Origin: Lautropia sp. SCN 69-89
GTDB taxonomy: Bacteria > Pseudomonadota > Gammaproteobacteria > Burkholderiales > Burkholderiaceae_E
DNA length: 57,531 nt
Assembly (NCBI GenBank): GCA_001724855.1
Contig: MEED01000044.1
Coordinates: 1 to 57,531, forward strand
Reading direction: 5' to 3'
Shown here piece after piece: positions 35,438 to 45,679 of the stretch (position 1 is the first letter of the stretch; each line of letters opens with the position of its first letter). The notes below the pieces were generated by a model. It ran no database searches and was not told the DNA's origin. It saw only the letters and a program-made list of their open reading frames with translations. The position numbers and the translations under genes are program-made.

Positions 35438-36892
35438 TTGGAAGCGTTGCTGTTCGTGCTCGGGATCCCGCTGGTGGGCGGCGCGGTACTGGCGTTGTGG
35501 GGCCACCGGGACAGTGCGATGGCGCTGAACGTCGCGTTCAGTTTCGGCACGTTCGTGGCCGCGTGCGCGCTGACCGCACAGGTCATCGCCGGCGGCCCGC
35601 TGTTCGTCTGGGAGCGCGAGTTCTACATCGACGCGCTCAACGTGTTCCTGGTCACGCTGACCGCGTTCGTCGGGCTGACCACGGCGATCTTCTCGCGACC
35701 CTACATGCGCGTCGAGCGCGACCACGGCAAGATGACGCCGCCGCGGCTTCGCCTGTACCACGCGATGTACCAGCTCTTCAGTTTCACGATGCTGCTGGCG
35801 CTGATGACCAACAACATGGGCATCCTGTGGGTGGCGATGGAAGCCGCAACACTGACCACCGTGCTGCTGGTCAGCGTCTACCGCACCGCGGCCAGCCTCG
35901 AGGCGGCCTGGAAGTACTTCATCCTGTGCGGCGTCGGCATCGCGCAGGCGCTGTTCGGCACGGTGCTGCTCTACATGGCGGCCGAGAAGGTGATCGGCGC
36001 CGAGGGCGGCGCACTGCTGTGGACCAACCTCGACGCGGTCAAGGCGCAGCTCGACCCGAACATCATCACGCTGGCCTTCGCGTTCCTGTTCATCGGCTAC
36101 GGCACGAAGGTCGGTCTGGTGCCGGTGCACAACTGGCTGCCCGACGCGCACGCCGAGGGCCCGACGCCGGTGTCGGCGGTGCTCTCCGGCCTGCTGCTGA
36201 ACGTGGCGCTCTACGCGATCCTGCGCTGCAAGGTGCTCACCGACGGCGCGCTCGAGAGTCCGCTGGCCGGCCGGATGATGATCGGCTTCGGACTGGTGTC
36301 GGTGGTCGCCGCCGCCTTCCTGCTGACGCGGCAGAAGGACGTCAAGCGGATGTTCGCGTACTCGTCGATCGAGCACATGGGGCTGATGACCTTCGCGTTC
36401 GGCCTGGGCGGGCCGATCGCCAACTTCGCCGGTCTGCTGCACATGACCGTCCATTCTCTGGTCAAGTCGGCGATCTTCTTCGCGGTCGGCCACGCGACGC
36501 AGAAGGCCGGCACGCAGGTGATGGACGACATCCGCGGGCTGATCCGGGTCAGCCCGACGATCGGCTGGGGAATGATGCTGGGGTCGCTGGCGATCCTCGG
36601 CATGCCGCCGTTCGGCGTGTTCGCCAGCGAGTTCCTGATCATCACCACCGCGATGCGCGAACAGCCGTGGGCGACGCCGTTCCTGCTGGTGGCGCTCGGC
36701 GTCGCGTTCGCGTCGGTGTTCGCCCGAGTCCAGCCGATGGTGTTCGGCGACACGAGCCTCGAGCGGCTCGCGCATCGTCCGGCGATGCTGCCGGTGTTCG
36801 TTCACCTGGCGCTCGGGCTGCTGCTCGGGCTCTACGTTCCGCCGTACCTCGACGCTTGGTATCGCGAGGCGGCGCGGATGATCGGGGGCTGA
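35438..36892 (+). CDS. hyfF: hydrogenase-4 component F-like antiporter-type membrane subunit
   Basis: A 484-residue HyfF homologue (NuoN/NuoL family) with about 13-14 helices. The proton-path residues are kept: E135 in WVAMEAATLTTVLL, K224 in YGTKVGLVPVHNWLPDAHAEGPTPVSA with H231, and a lysine in HSLVKSAIFF. The TTG at 35438 is chosen because GGAG lies 8 nt upstream and the N-terminus then aligns with the family (EALLFVLGIPLVGG); no ATG or GTG fits. It is followed 4 bp later by hyfG. A non-ATG start just after a long repeat structure suggests reduced or coupled translation. Confidence 0.9.
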   Translation: MEALLFVLGIPLVGGAVLALWGHRDSAMALNVAFSFGTFVAACALTAQVIAGGPLFVWEREFYIDALNVFLVTLTAFVGLTTAIFSRPYMRVERDHGKMTPPRLRLYHAMYQLFSFTMLLALMTNNMGILWVAMEAATLTTVLLVSVYRTAASLEAAWKYFILCGVGIAQALFGTVLLYMAAEKVIGAEGGALLWTNLDAVKAQLDPNIITLAFAFLFIGYGTKVGLVPVHNWLPDAHAEGPTPVSAVLSGLLLNVALYAILRCKVLTDGALESPLAGRMMIGFGLVSVVAAAFLLTRQKDVKRMFAYSSIEHMGLMTFAFGLGGPIANFAGLLHMTVHSLVKSAIFFAVGHATQKAGTQVMDDIRGLIRVSPTIGWGMMLGSLAILGMPPFGVFASEFLIITTAMREQPWATPFLLVALGVAFASVFARVQPMVFGDTSLERLAHRPAMLPVFVHLALGLLLGLYVPPYLDAWYREAARMIGG

Positions 36893-36896
36893 GAGA

Positions 36897-38570
36897 ATGA
36901 AGCTCGCCGGGCTCGAACTCGCCTTCGATCGTCTGGATGCGCCGCTGCCGATCTGGCGCGCGCGCGTCGCTCCCACCGACTGGCAGCCCGCGGCGCTGGC
37001 GGTGGCGGCGGCAGGCGGACGCCTCGTCGCGTTGTGGGGCAGCGATCGTCGGGCGGCCGCTCGTTCGGGTAGCGGCATGGCGGGCGATCCCGGCGGCGCT
37101 GCGGTCGATGTCGGCGGCGTCGCGGTCGATGTCGGCGGCGCTGCGGTCGATGTCGGCGGCGTCGCGGCCAACGGCGGCTTCGCGGTCTGCGCGGCATACG
37201 CGGTGCGCGACGGACTGGCCTGGCTCGACCTGGCGCTCGACGCCGAGACGCCGGCATTCGTCGACCTCGGCGAGGTCTTTCCGGCCGCGGTGCGCATGCA
37301 GCGCGCGATCACCGACCTGCTGGGGATCGAGGTCCGCAACGCCCGCGACAGCCGCCCCTGGCTGGACCACGGGCTGTGGCCGGCCGGGTTGCGGCCGCTC
37401 GCCGACGCACGCGCCGCACCGGCACCGGCGCCGGGCCCGCAGCACGACGCGCTGCCCGCCGACTATCCGTTCGTGCGCGTCGAAGGCGACGGTGTGCACG
37501 AGATCGCGGTCGGCCCGGTGCACGCCGGAATCATCGAGCCGGGGCACTTCCGCTTCTCCGCGGTCGGCGAGAAAGTGCTGCGACTCGAAGAGCGCCTCGG
37601 CTACACCCACAAGGGCATCGAGCGGCGCTTCACCGAACTGCCGCCGCTCGAAGGACACCGGCTCGCCGGACGCGTGTCGGGCGACTCGACGGTGGCCTTC
37701 GCGTGGGCCTGGTGCATGGCGCTCGAGTCGGCCGCAGGCTGCCGGGTTCCCGAGCGCGCGAAATCGCTGCGCGCGCTGATGCTCGAGCGCGAGCGCGTCG
37801 CCAACCATCTCGGCGACCTCGGCGCGCTCGGCAACGACGCCGGCCTCGCGTTCGGGCTGGCGCAGTTCTCGCGCCTGCGCGAAGACTGGCAGCGGCTGTC
37901 GGCCGACGTGTTCGGCCACCGCTTCATGATGGATCGCGTGGTCCCCGGCGGCGTGGCGGCCGACCCGGCGCCGGCGCAACTCGACTGCATGCGCGCGCAG
38001 TGCGACGCGATCGAGCGCGAGGTGCTCGAACTGCGTGCGATCTACGACGAGCACGCCGGCCTGCAGGACCGCTTCATGGGCACCGGCCGCGTCGCACCGC
38101 CGCTGGCGGCGCAACTGGGCCTGACCGGCCTGGCCGGGCGCGCCAGCGGACAGGCCGCCGACCTGCGCTGCGATCACCCGTGGCCGCCGTACGACCGGCT
38201 GAAGGTGGCGATGGCCACGCAAACCAGCGGCGACGTCGCCGCACGCGTGAACGTGCGCTTCGACGAGGCGATCGAGTCGCTGCGGCTCATCCGCGAGCTG
38301 TGCGCCACGCTGCCCTCGGGCGCACAGCGTGTTGCGCTCGCGCTGCCGGCCAGCGAATCGTTCGGCGCCGGCTGGATCGAGGGTTGGCGCGGCGAATTGT
38401 TCGTCGCGCTCGAGCTCGACGCCGGCGGCGCGATCCGCCGCTGCCACTGCCACGATCCGTCCTGGCAGAACTGGCCGGTGATCGAGCACGCGGTGATCGG
38501 CAACATCGTTCCCGACTTCCCGCTGATCAACAAGTCGTTCAACCTCGCCTATTCGGGACACGACCTCTGA
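36897..38570 (+). CDS. hyfG: hydrogenase large-subunit-like protein lacking Ni-binding cysteines (Ehr-type)
   Basis: A 557-residue NuoC-NuoD-type fusion like HycE/HyfG: residues 1-180 resemble the 30-kDa domain and 190-557 the 49-kDa/[NiFe] large subunit (IIEPGHFRF, YTHKGIERRF, ERERVANHLGDLGALGNDAG). Where active group 4 hydrogenases have RVCGIC this protein has RVSGDS (S261, S264), and where they have DPCYSC it has NLAYSG (A551, G554), so all four Ni ligands are missing. It ends in SFNLAYSGHDL without the maturation-cleaved tail. It cannot bind a normal NiFe centre, so it resembles energy-converting-hydrogenase-related proteins or NuoD. A 21-bp repeat expands residues 67-94. GGGG precedes the ATG. 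Confidence 0.9.
   Translation: MKLAGLELAFDRLDAPLPIWRARVAPTDWQPAALAVAAAGGRLVALWGSDRRAAARSGSGMAGDPGGAAVDVGGVAVDVGGAAVDVGGVAANGGFAVCAAYAVRDGLAWLDLALDAETPAFVDLGEVFPAAVRMQRAITDLLGIEVRNARDSRPWLDHGLWPAGLRPLADARAAPAPAPGPQHDALPADYPFVRVEGDGVHEIAVGPVHAGIIEPGHFRFSAVGEKVLRLEERLGYTHKGIERRFTELPPLEGHRLAGRVSGDSTVAFAWAWCMALESAAGCRVPERAKSLRALMLERERVANHLGDLGALGNDAGLAFGLAQFSRLREDWQRLSADVFGHRFMMDRVVPGGVAADPAPAQLDCMRAQCDAIEREVLELRAIYDEHAGLQDRFMGTGRVAPPLAAQLGLTGLAGRASGQAADLRCDHPWPPYDRLKVAMATQTSGDVAARVNVRFDEAIESLRLIRELCATLPSGAQRVALALPASESFGAGWIEGWRGELFVALELDAGGAIRRCHCHDPSWQNWPVIEHAVIGNIVPDFPLINKSFNLAYSGHDL
37095..37178 (+). repeat. in-frame 21-bp tandem repeat, four units, inside hyfG
   Basis: Units of GGCGCTGCGGTCGATGTCGG C (21 bp) run from 37095 to 37178, alternating GCT and GTC at the third to sixth bases; the fourth unit is degenerate. 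They encode a seven-residue repeat of the AAVDVGG type. It lies in the NuoC-like domain, in a loop absent from the family as I recall it. Confidence 0.85.
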
Positions 38571-38571
38571 C

Positions 38572-39081
38572 ATGTGGAAGATCGCCAGGCAGATCGTTCG
38601 CACCGGCATCCGCACCGAGCCGGCGCCGCGCGCAGCCGAAGCGCCGCGTGCCGAAGTCGAGCGCATCCAGCACGAGATCCTCGAGGTGCTCGGCAAGGCG
38701 CTCGCGATCCGCGCGGTCGATGCCGGTTCGTGCAACGGCTGCGAGCTCGAGATGCACGCGCTGGGCAACCCCTACTACAACGTGGAAGGACTGGGGATCA
38801 GGTTCGTCGCCAGCCCTCGGCATGCCGACATGCTGCTGGTCACCGGACCGGTGTCGCGGCATATGGCGCTTGCGCTGCGGCGCACCTGGGAGGCCACGCC
38901 CGAGCCACGGCTGGTGGTCGCCGTCGGCGACTGCGGCTGCAGCGGCGGCATCTTCGGCGAGAGCTACGCGAGCCTGGGCCGCGTCTCGAACGTGATTCCG
39001 GTCGACGTCGAGGTACCGGGTTGCCCGCCCGCGCCGATCGAGATCCTGCGCGGCATCCTCGCCGCGGTGCGACGCGGGTAG
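38572..39081 (+). CDS. hyfI: hydrogenase-4 component I / NuoB-like [4Fe-4S] small subunit
   Basis: A 169-residue small subunit of the NuoB/HycG/HyfI family. The cluster ligands are present: C54 and C57 in DAGSCNGCELE, C121 and C123 in VGDCGCSGG, and C151 in VPGCPPAPIEI, enough to bind the proximal (N2-like) [4Fe-4S] centre. The N-terminal 50 residues are an amphipathic lead typical for the family. It starts 1 nt after the hyfG stop. It would pass electrons to or from the modified large subunit, yet no ferredoxin-type HyfH or HyfA lies nearby, so its redox partner must be encoded elsewhere or be soluble. Confidence 0.92.
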   Translation: MWKIARQIVRTGIRTEPAPRAAEAPRAEVERIQHEILEVLGKALAIRAVDAGSCNGCELEMHALGNPYYNVEGLGIRFVASPRHADMLLVTGPVSRHMALALRRTWEATPEPRLVVAVGDCGCSGGIFGESYASLGRVSNVIPVDVEVPGCPPAPIEILRGILAAVRRG

Positions 39082-39098
39082 CTCCCTTCGGGGGTACC
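39077..39098 (+). terminator. possible UUCG-capped hairpin at the end of the hyf operon
   Basis: GGTA with TACC and CCC with GGG around a TTCG tetraloop form a hairpin overlapping the hyfI stop codon. No T-tract follows, so intrinsic termination is doubtful. It could stabilise the 3' end or act with the convergent neighbour. Confidence 0.3.
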
Positions 39099-39118
39099 GC
39101 AGCCCCGCGCGAATCGAA

Positions 39119-40264
39119 TCAGCAGGTGCCCGGCACCAGGATGCTGCGGTCGACCTTCTTCACGTCGCGCAGCCCGCAGAAACCCATCGTGATGTCGAGC
39201 TCCTTGCGCAGGATCCCGAGCGCCGTCGTCACACCGGCCTCGCCCATCGCCCCGAGGCCGTAGACGAAGGCGCGGCCGACGTGGACCGCGCGCGCGCCGA
39301 GCGCCAGCGCCTTGATCACGTCCTGCCCGGAGCGAACCCCGCTGTCCAGGTGCACTTCCATGCGGCCACGCACCGCCTCGGCGATCGCCGGCAGCGCGCG
39401 GATCGCCGACAGCGCACCGTCGAGCTGGCGCCCGCCGTGGTTGGACACGATCAGCGCATCGGCACCGCTGGCGATCGCGGGCTCGACGTCCTCGGGATCG
39501 AGGATGCCCTTGAGGATCAGCTTGCCCTTCCACTGGTCGCGCACCCACTTCACGTCGTCCCAGTCGAGGGTCGGATCGAACTGCTGGTTGGTCCACGACG
39601 ACAGCGAGCTCAGGTCGTCGACCCCCTTCGCATGGCCGGCGATGTTGCGGAAGGTGCGCCGCTTCGTGCGCAGCATGCCGAGGCACCAGCGCGGCTTGGT
39701 CGCCAGGTTCAGCAGGTTGGCGAGCGTGGGCCTGGGCGGCGCCGACAGGCCGTTGCGGATGTCCTTGTGCCGCTGCCCCATCACCTGCAGGTCGAGCGTG
39801 AGCACCAGCGCCGGGCACTGCGCCGCGCGCGCCCGCTCGATCAGCCGGGCGATGAAGTCGCGGTCGCGCATCACGTACAACTGGAACCAGAACGGCGCGT
39901 CGGTGTTCTCGGCCACGTCCTCGATCGAGCAGATGCTCATCGTGGACAGCGTGAACGGCACCCCGGCCTTCGCCGCCGCGCGCGCGGCGAGGATCTCGCC
40001 GTCGGCATGCTGCATGCCGGTCAGGCCGACCGGCGCGAGCGCGATCGGCATCGAAACCGGCTGGCCGACCATCGTGCTGACCAGCGAGCGATTGTCGATG
40101 TCGACCGCGACCCGCTGGCGAAGCTTGATCGATGCGAAATCGCTTTCGTTGGCGCGATAGGTGCTTTCGGTCCAGGCCCCCGAGTCGGCGTACTCGTAGA
40201 ACATCTTCGGCACGCGCCGCTTCGCTAGCAGGCGGAGGTCTTCGATGCAGGTGATCACGGGCAT
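39119..40264 (-). CDS. lldD: FMN-dependent alpha-hydroxy-acid (L-lactate) dehydrogenase
   Basis: A 381-residue FMN-binding TIM-barrel enzyme of the LldD/glycolate-oxidase family. Landmarks: MPVITCIEDLRLLAKRRVPKMFYEYADSGAW, ALAPVGLTGMQHADGE, STMSICSIEDVAE, FWFQLYVMRDRDF, and the catalytic-histidine motif IVSNHGGRQLDGA followed by VHLDSGVRSGQDVIKALALGA. It most likely oxidises L-lactate to pyruvate into the quinone pool, although mandelate or glycolate cannot be excluded. ATG 40264 fits family N-termini. An upstream TATAGT on the minus strand near 40300 could be its own -10. It follows glpK on the minus strand after 104 bp and is convergent with hyfI. Confidence 0.88.
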   Translation of the reverse strand: MPVITCIEDLRLLAKRRVPKMFYEYADSGAWTESTYRANESDFASIKLRQRVAVDIDNRSLVSTMVGQPVSMPIALAPVGLTGMQHADGEILAARAAAKAGVPFTLSTMSICSIEDVAENTDAPFWFQLYVMRDRDFIARLIERARAAQCPALVLTLDLQVMGQRHKDIRNGLSAPPRPTLANLLNLATKPRWCLGMLRTKRRTFRNIAGHAKGVDDLSSLSSWTNQQFDPTLDWDDVKWVRDQWKGKLILKGILDPEDVEPAIASGADALIVSNHGGRQLDGALSAIRALPAIAEAVRGRMEVHLDSGVRSGQDVIKALALGARAVHVGRAFVYGLGAMGEAGVTTALGILRKELDITMGFCGLRDVKKVDRSILVPGTC

Positions 40265-40368
40265 GGCAGCGCTCGATCCGGTGGGTGCTGGCGCTGCACT
40301 ATAGAGCATCGCCGCCCCGGCCGGCAGGCCCGCCGCGCCGGCATCGGGGCTGCCGCCGATCGGTCGTC

Positions 40369-41850
<1,482 letters not shown>

Positions 41851-42000
41851 TTCGGGTTGCCTCGACTCGTGGCGTGTCGGCTGGCGATCATACCGTGCGA
41901 GCGCCCGACGATCGCACGCCCTCCTCGATTGGAGGCCATCCTCCAGCCGGCGCGGCTTATCCTTGGGATTCGACCGCCACCCCTCGACGGCAGGTGCCTG

Positions 42001-43419
42001 ATGGACCGCAACGACCACATCCTCGACCTCGGGACGCTGCTGGAGGCCCAGCGCAGCGCCCATCGGCTGGCGCCGTTCCCCGAATGGGACGTGCGCCGCG
42101 ACCGGCTCGAACGGCTGCGCCGCCTGATCGCCGACAACGAAGCCGCGATCGAGGACGCGATCGACGCCGACTTCGGCGGACGGCCACGCATCGAGACGCA
42201 GGTGGCCGAGCTGTTTCCGTCGCTGGCCGAGATCCGCGCCGCGATGCGCGGCGGCCGGCGCTGGATGAAGCCGCGGCACGCCTGGGTGTCGAAGTGGTTC
42301 CTGCCTGCGCGCGCGTGGGTGATGCCGCGCCCGGTCGGCGTCGTCGGCATCATCGTTCCGTGGAACTACCCGCTTTACCTGACGATCGGGCCGCTCGCCT
42401 GCGCACTGGCGGCGGGCAACCGCGCGATGATCAAGCCGTCGGAATACACGCCGTCGTTCTCGGCGCTGCTGCAGCGGCTGGTGGCCGGGTCGTTCTCCGC
42501 CGAGGAGATCGCGGTCGTCACCGGCGGCCCCGAAGTGGCCGCGGCCTTCGCGGGGCTGCCCTTCGATCACCTGCTGTTCACCGGCTCGGGCGGGGTCGGC
42601 CGCAAGGTGATGGCGGCCGCGAGCGCGAACCTCACGCCGGTGACGCTCGAGCTGGGCGGCAAGTCGCCGGCGGTGATCGCGCCCGGCTACTCCATCGAGC
42701 GCGCGGCGGCCCGCATCATGACCGGCAAGCTGCTGAACGCCGGCCAGACCTGCATCGCCCCCGATTACGTGCTGGTGCCGCGAGACGCACTGGCCGCGTT
42801 CGTCGATCGGGCGCGTGCGCAGGCGCAGGCGATGTATCCGGCCGGGCTCGCCGACGCCGACTACTGCAGCATCGTCGATGCGCGCCAGTACGAACGGCTG
42901 CTCGGCTATCTCGACGACGCGACCGCCGGCGGCGTGCAGCCGGTCGAGCTGTTCCGCGGCCCCGCCCGCGACGACGCGGCGCATCGACTGGCTCCAGTCA
43001 TCCTGGTCGATCCGCCACAGTCGCTGGTGGCGATGAAGAACGAGATCTTCGGCCCGATCCTCCCGGTGTTGCCCTACGACCGGCCCGAGGACGCGGTCGC
43101 GTTCGTCAACGCGATGGCGCATCCGCTCGCGCTGTACTGGTTCGACGACGATCGCCGTCGCGCCGAGTGGGCGCTGAAGCAGACCCACGTGGGCGGCGCC
43201 TGCATCAACGAGACGCTGCTGCACGTGGCGCAGGAGGAACTGCCGTTCGGCGGCATCGGGCCCTCGGGCATGGGCCACTACCACGGCAAATGGGGCTTCG
43301 ACACGATGAGCAAGCTCACGCCGGTGTTCAGGCAGTCGCGCCTGAACGGCATGGCGCTGTTCATGCCGCCCTACCGGCCGATCGCGCGCCGGCTGCTCGG
43401 GCTGATGAAGCGCTTCTGA
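42001..43419 (+). CDS. coniferyl-aldehyde-type aldehyde dehydrogenase
   Basis: A 472-residue NAD(P)-dependent aldehyde dehydrogenase. The catalytic cysteine is in [16 protein letters not shown] and the general-base glutamate in [46 protein letters not shown] is the cofactor region. The short length, the -TCIAPDY- sequence and the hydrophobic C-terminus ([18 protein letters not shown]) are typical of the CalB / membrane-associated fatty- or aromatic-aldehyde class rather than betaine or succinate-semialdehyde enzymes. The substrate is not determined. Confidence 0.9.
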   Translation: MDRNDHILDLGTLLEAQRSAHRLAPFPEWDVRRDRLERLRRLIADNEAAIEDAIDADFGGRPRIETQVAELFPSLAEIRAAMRGGRRWMKPRHAWVSKWFLPARAWVMPRPVGVVGIIVPWNYPLYLTIGPLACALAAGNRAMIKPSEYTPSFSALLQRLVAGSFSAEEIAVVTGGPEVAAAFAGLPFDHLLFTGSGGVGRKVMAAASANLTPVTLELGGKSPAVIAPGYSIERAAARIMTGKLLNAGQTCIAPDYVLVPRDALAAFVDRARAQAQAMYPAGLADADYCSIVDARQYERLLGYLDDATAGGVQPVELFRGPARDDAAHRLAPVILVDPPQSLVAMKNEIFGPILPVLPYDRPEDAVAFVNAMAHPLALYWFDDDRRRAEWALKQTHVGGACINETLLHVAQEELPFGGIGPSGMGHYHGKWGFDTMSKLTPVFRQSRLNGMALFMPPYRPIARRLLGLMKRF

Positions 43420-43441
43420 GCGCGGGCCGCGGAGCCGCGGT

Positions 43442-45577
43442 TCACGCCGGGCTCGATCCCGCGCCGGCCAGCCGCGCGAGCAGCGTCGCCTGCGCCGCGA
43501 CAGCCTTGCCGCGGCGGCGCCTGCGCCGATAACGGCCGTCGCCGTCCATGATCCACGCGTCGACGTTGTCGCGCAGGTGAACCTCGATGCCCTCTTCGAT
43601 CACGCGCTCCCTGAGCTTGCGCTCGCGCACCGGGAACGCGATCTCGACGCGTCGGAACAGGTTGCGGTCCATCCAGTCGGCCGAAGAAAGCCAGACGTCC
43701 TTCTTCCCGCCGTTGTAGAAGTAGAAGACGCGACTGTGCTCGAGGAAGCGCCCGACGATCGAGCGCACCGCGATGTTTTCGGAGAGCTTCGGCACGCCCG
43801 GCCGCAGCGCACAGACGCCGCGCACGATCAGGTCGACCTTCACGCCCGCGGCGCTCGCCTCGTACAGCGCGTCGATCACCGACGGCTCGAGCAGCGCGTT
43901 GATCTTGGCCGCGAGATAGGCCTTCTTGCCGGCACGGGCGTTGGCGGCCTCGCGGCGGATCGACGCGAGCAGCATCTCGTGCAGGCTGAAGGGCGCCTGC
44001 ACCAGCAGCCGCAGCGCCCCGCGCTGGCCGGGCCCGGTGAGCCTGCGGAACACCTCGTGAACGTCGGCGCAGATGTCCTCGTTCGACGTGAACAGCCCGA
44101 AGTCCTCGTAGAGCCGCGCGGTGCCCGGGTGGTAGTTGCCGGTTCCGAGGTGGACGTAGCGGCGCAGCGCCGTGGCCCCCTTCGCCGTTTCCCGGCGCAG
44201 CACCATCGCCATCTTCGCGTGCGTCTTGTGGCCGACGACGCCGTAGACGACGTGCGCCCCCGCCTGCTCGAGCTTGGCCGCCCAGTCGATATTGGTCTGT
44301 TCGTCGAAGCGCGCCATCAGCTCGACCACCACCGTCACTTCCTTGCCCGCGTGCGCGGCGTCGATCAACGCCTGCATCAGCGCCGAATCGGCACCGGTGC
44401 GATAGACGGTCTGCTTGATCGCGACGACGCGGGGATCGCGCGCTGCGCTGACGAGGAACTCCATCACCGGCGCGAACGACTCGTACGGATGGTGAACCAG
44501 GATGTCGCGCTTGCGGATCGCGCCGAAGAGGTCTTTCTCGCGCAGCACCGCCGGCACCGATGGCTCGAACGGCGGATACTTCAGCTGCGGCAGGTCGACC
44601 AGGTCGATCATCTGCTGAAACCGCACCAGATTCACCGGACCGTCGACGCGATAGCAGTCCTGCTCCTCGAGGTCGAACTCGCGAAGCAGGCGTGCGACGA
44701 GCACGTTCGGAGTTCCGGCCGACACCTCCAGGCGCACTTCGTCTCCATACTGGCGCTGGACCAGCTCGCCCTGCAGCGCGGCGCGCAGGTCGGTGACCTC
44801 CTCGTCGTCGACGAACAGGTCGCTGTTGCGCGTGAGCCGGAACTGGTGCGCCGAGCGCACGACGAGACCCGGAAACAGCCGGTCGACGAAGCCCTCGACG
44901 ATCGATGCGAGCGGCATCACGCCGTGCGGCGTGCCGCCGACTTCGGGCGGCACGCGCAGCATCCGCGGCAGCGCGCGCGGCGCCTGCACGATCGCAATGC
45001 CGGCCTTGCGACCGAACGCGTCGTGGCCCTGCAGCTCGACGACGAAATTCAGGCTCTTGTTCAGGATGCGCGGGAAGGGATGGGCCGGGTCGAGTGCGAT
45101 CGGCGTGAGCAACGGCTCGATCTCGGCTTCGAAGACCTTCCAGGCCCACTGCCGCAACGGGTCGTTCCAGCCGGAGCCCCCATGCACCGCCACGCCGTGC
45201 GCGGCCAGTTGCGGAAGGATCGTGCGGCCGAGCAGTTCGTACTGTCGCGCAACCAGCCGGCGGGCACGCTCGTGGATCGCCGCCAGGCTGCGCCGCAGCG
45301 CCGCGCCGTCGCCACGGCCGGCGAGCAACAGCTCCTCGAGCTCCGCCACACGGATCTCGAACAGTTCGTCGAGGTTGCTGCTCACGATCGTGAGGAAGCG
45401 CAACCGCTCGAGCAACGGCACCGATTCGTCCTCGGCCTGCGCCAGCACGCGCTCGTTGAACGCCAGGATGCCGAGCTCGCGGTCGAGCAGTCGCGCATCG
45501 GGCCGCGGCTTCGCGCGCGTGCGTGCGAGCTTGCCCTTGCTGCGTGACGGATCCGTGACCTTGCGCGCGGCGCTCAT
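43442..45577 (-). CDS. ppk: polyphosphate kinase 1
   Basis: A 711-residue PPK1 that reversibly polymerises the gamma-phosphate of ATP into polyphosphate at the inner membrane. The N-terminal domain shows [18 protein letters not shown] and [12 protein letters not shown], and the catalytic domain contains VHHPYESF, the phosphohistidine motif [29 protein letters not shown], and the second essential histidine in [13 protein letters not shown]. The C-terminus has a basic RRRRRRGK stretch. ATG 45577 gives a family-like start. It is divergent from ppx (102-bp gap). Confidence 0.96.
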   Translation of the reverse strand: MSAARKVTDPSRSKGKLARTRAKPRPDARLLDRELGILAFNERVLAQAEDESVPLLERLRFLTIVSSNLDELFEIRVAELEELLLAGRGDGAALRRSLAAIHERARRLVARQYELLGRTILPQLAAHGVAVHGGSGWNDPLRQWAWKVFEAEIEPLLTPIALDPAHPFPRILNKSLNFVVELQGHDAFGRKAGIAIVQAPRALPRMLRVPPEVGGTPHGVMPLASIVEGFVDRLFPGLVVRSAHQFRLTRNSDLFVDDEEVTDLRAALQGELVQRQYGDEVRLEVSAGTPNVLVARLLREFDLEEQDCYRVDGPVNLVRFQQMIDLVDLPQLKYPPFEPSVPAVLREKDLFGAIRKRDILVHHPYESFAPVMEFLVSAARDPRVVAIKQTVYRTGADSALMQALIDAAHAGKEVTVVVELMARFDEQTNIDWAAKLEQAGAHVVYGVVGHKTHAKMAMVLRRETAKGATALRRYVHLGTGNYHPGTARLYEDFGLFTSNEDICADVHEVFRRLTGPGQRGALRLLVQAPFSLHEMLLASIRREAANARAGKKAYLAAKINALLEPSVIDALYEASAAGVKVDLIVRGVCALRPGVPKLSENIAVRSIVGRFLEHSRVFYFYNGGKKDVWLSSADWMDRNLFRRVEIAFPVRERKLRERVIEEGIEVHLRDNVDAWIMDGDGRYRRRRRRGKAVAAQATLLARLAGAGSSPA

Positions 45578-45679
45578 CGATGCCGGAGACGGGACTGCCG
45601 ATCCGCGCACTTTGTCATACTTCGCCTGGTGCAACGTCGCGCCGCCGGTCCACGAATCCTTCCCTCGCACCTCGAACTG

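Noticed and set aside
36897-38570. Calling hyfG an active [NiFe] hydrogenase or formate hydrogenlyase large subunit
   Set aside because: All four cysteine positions that bind Ni are occupied by Ser, Ser, Ala and Gly, and no maturation peptide is present.
45578-45679. PhoB box between ppk and ppx
   Set aside because: Only one weak half-site resemblance (TTTGTCATA) is present without a second repeat at 11-bp spacing.
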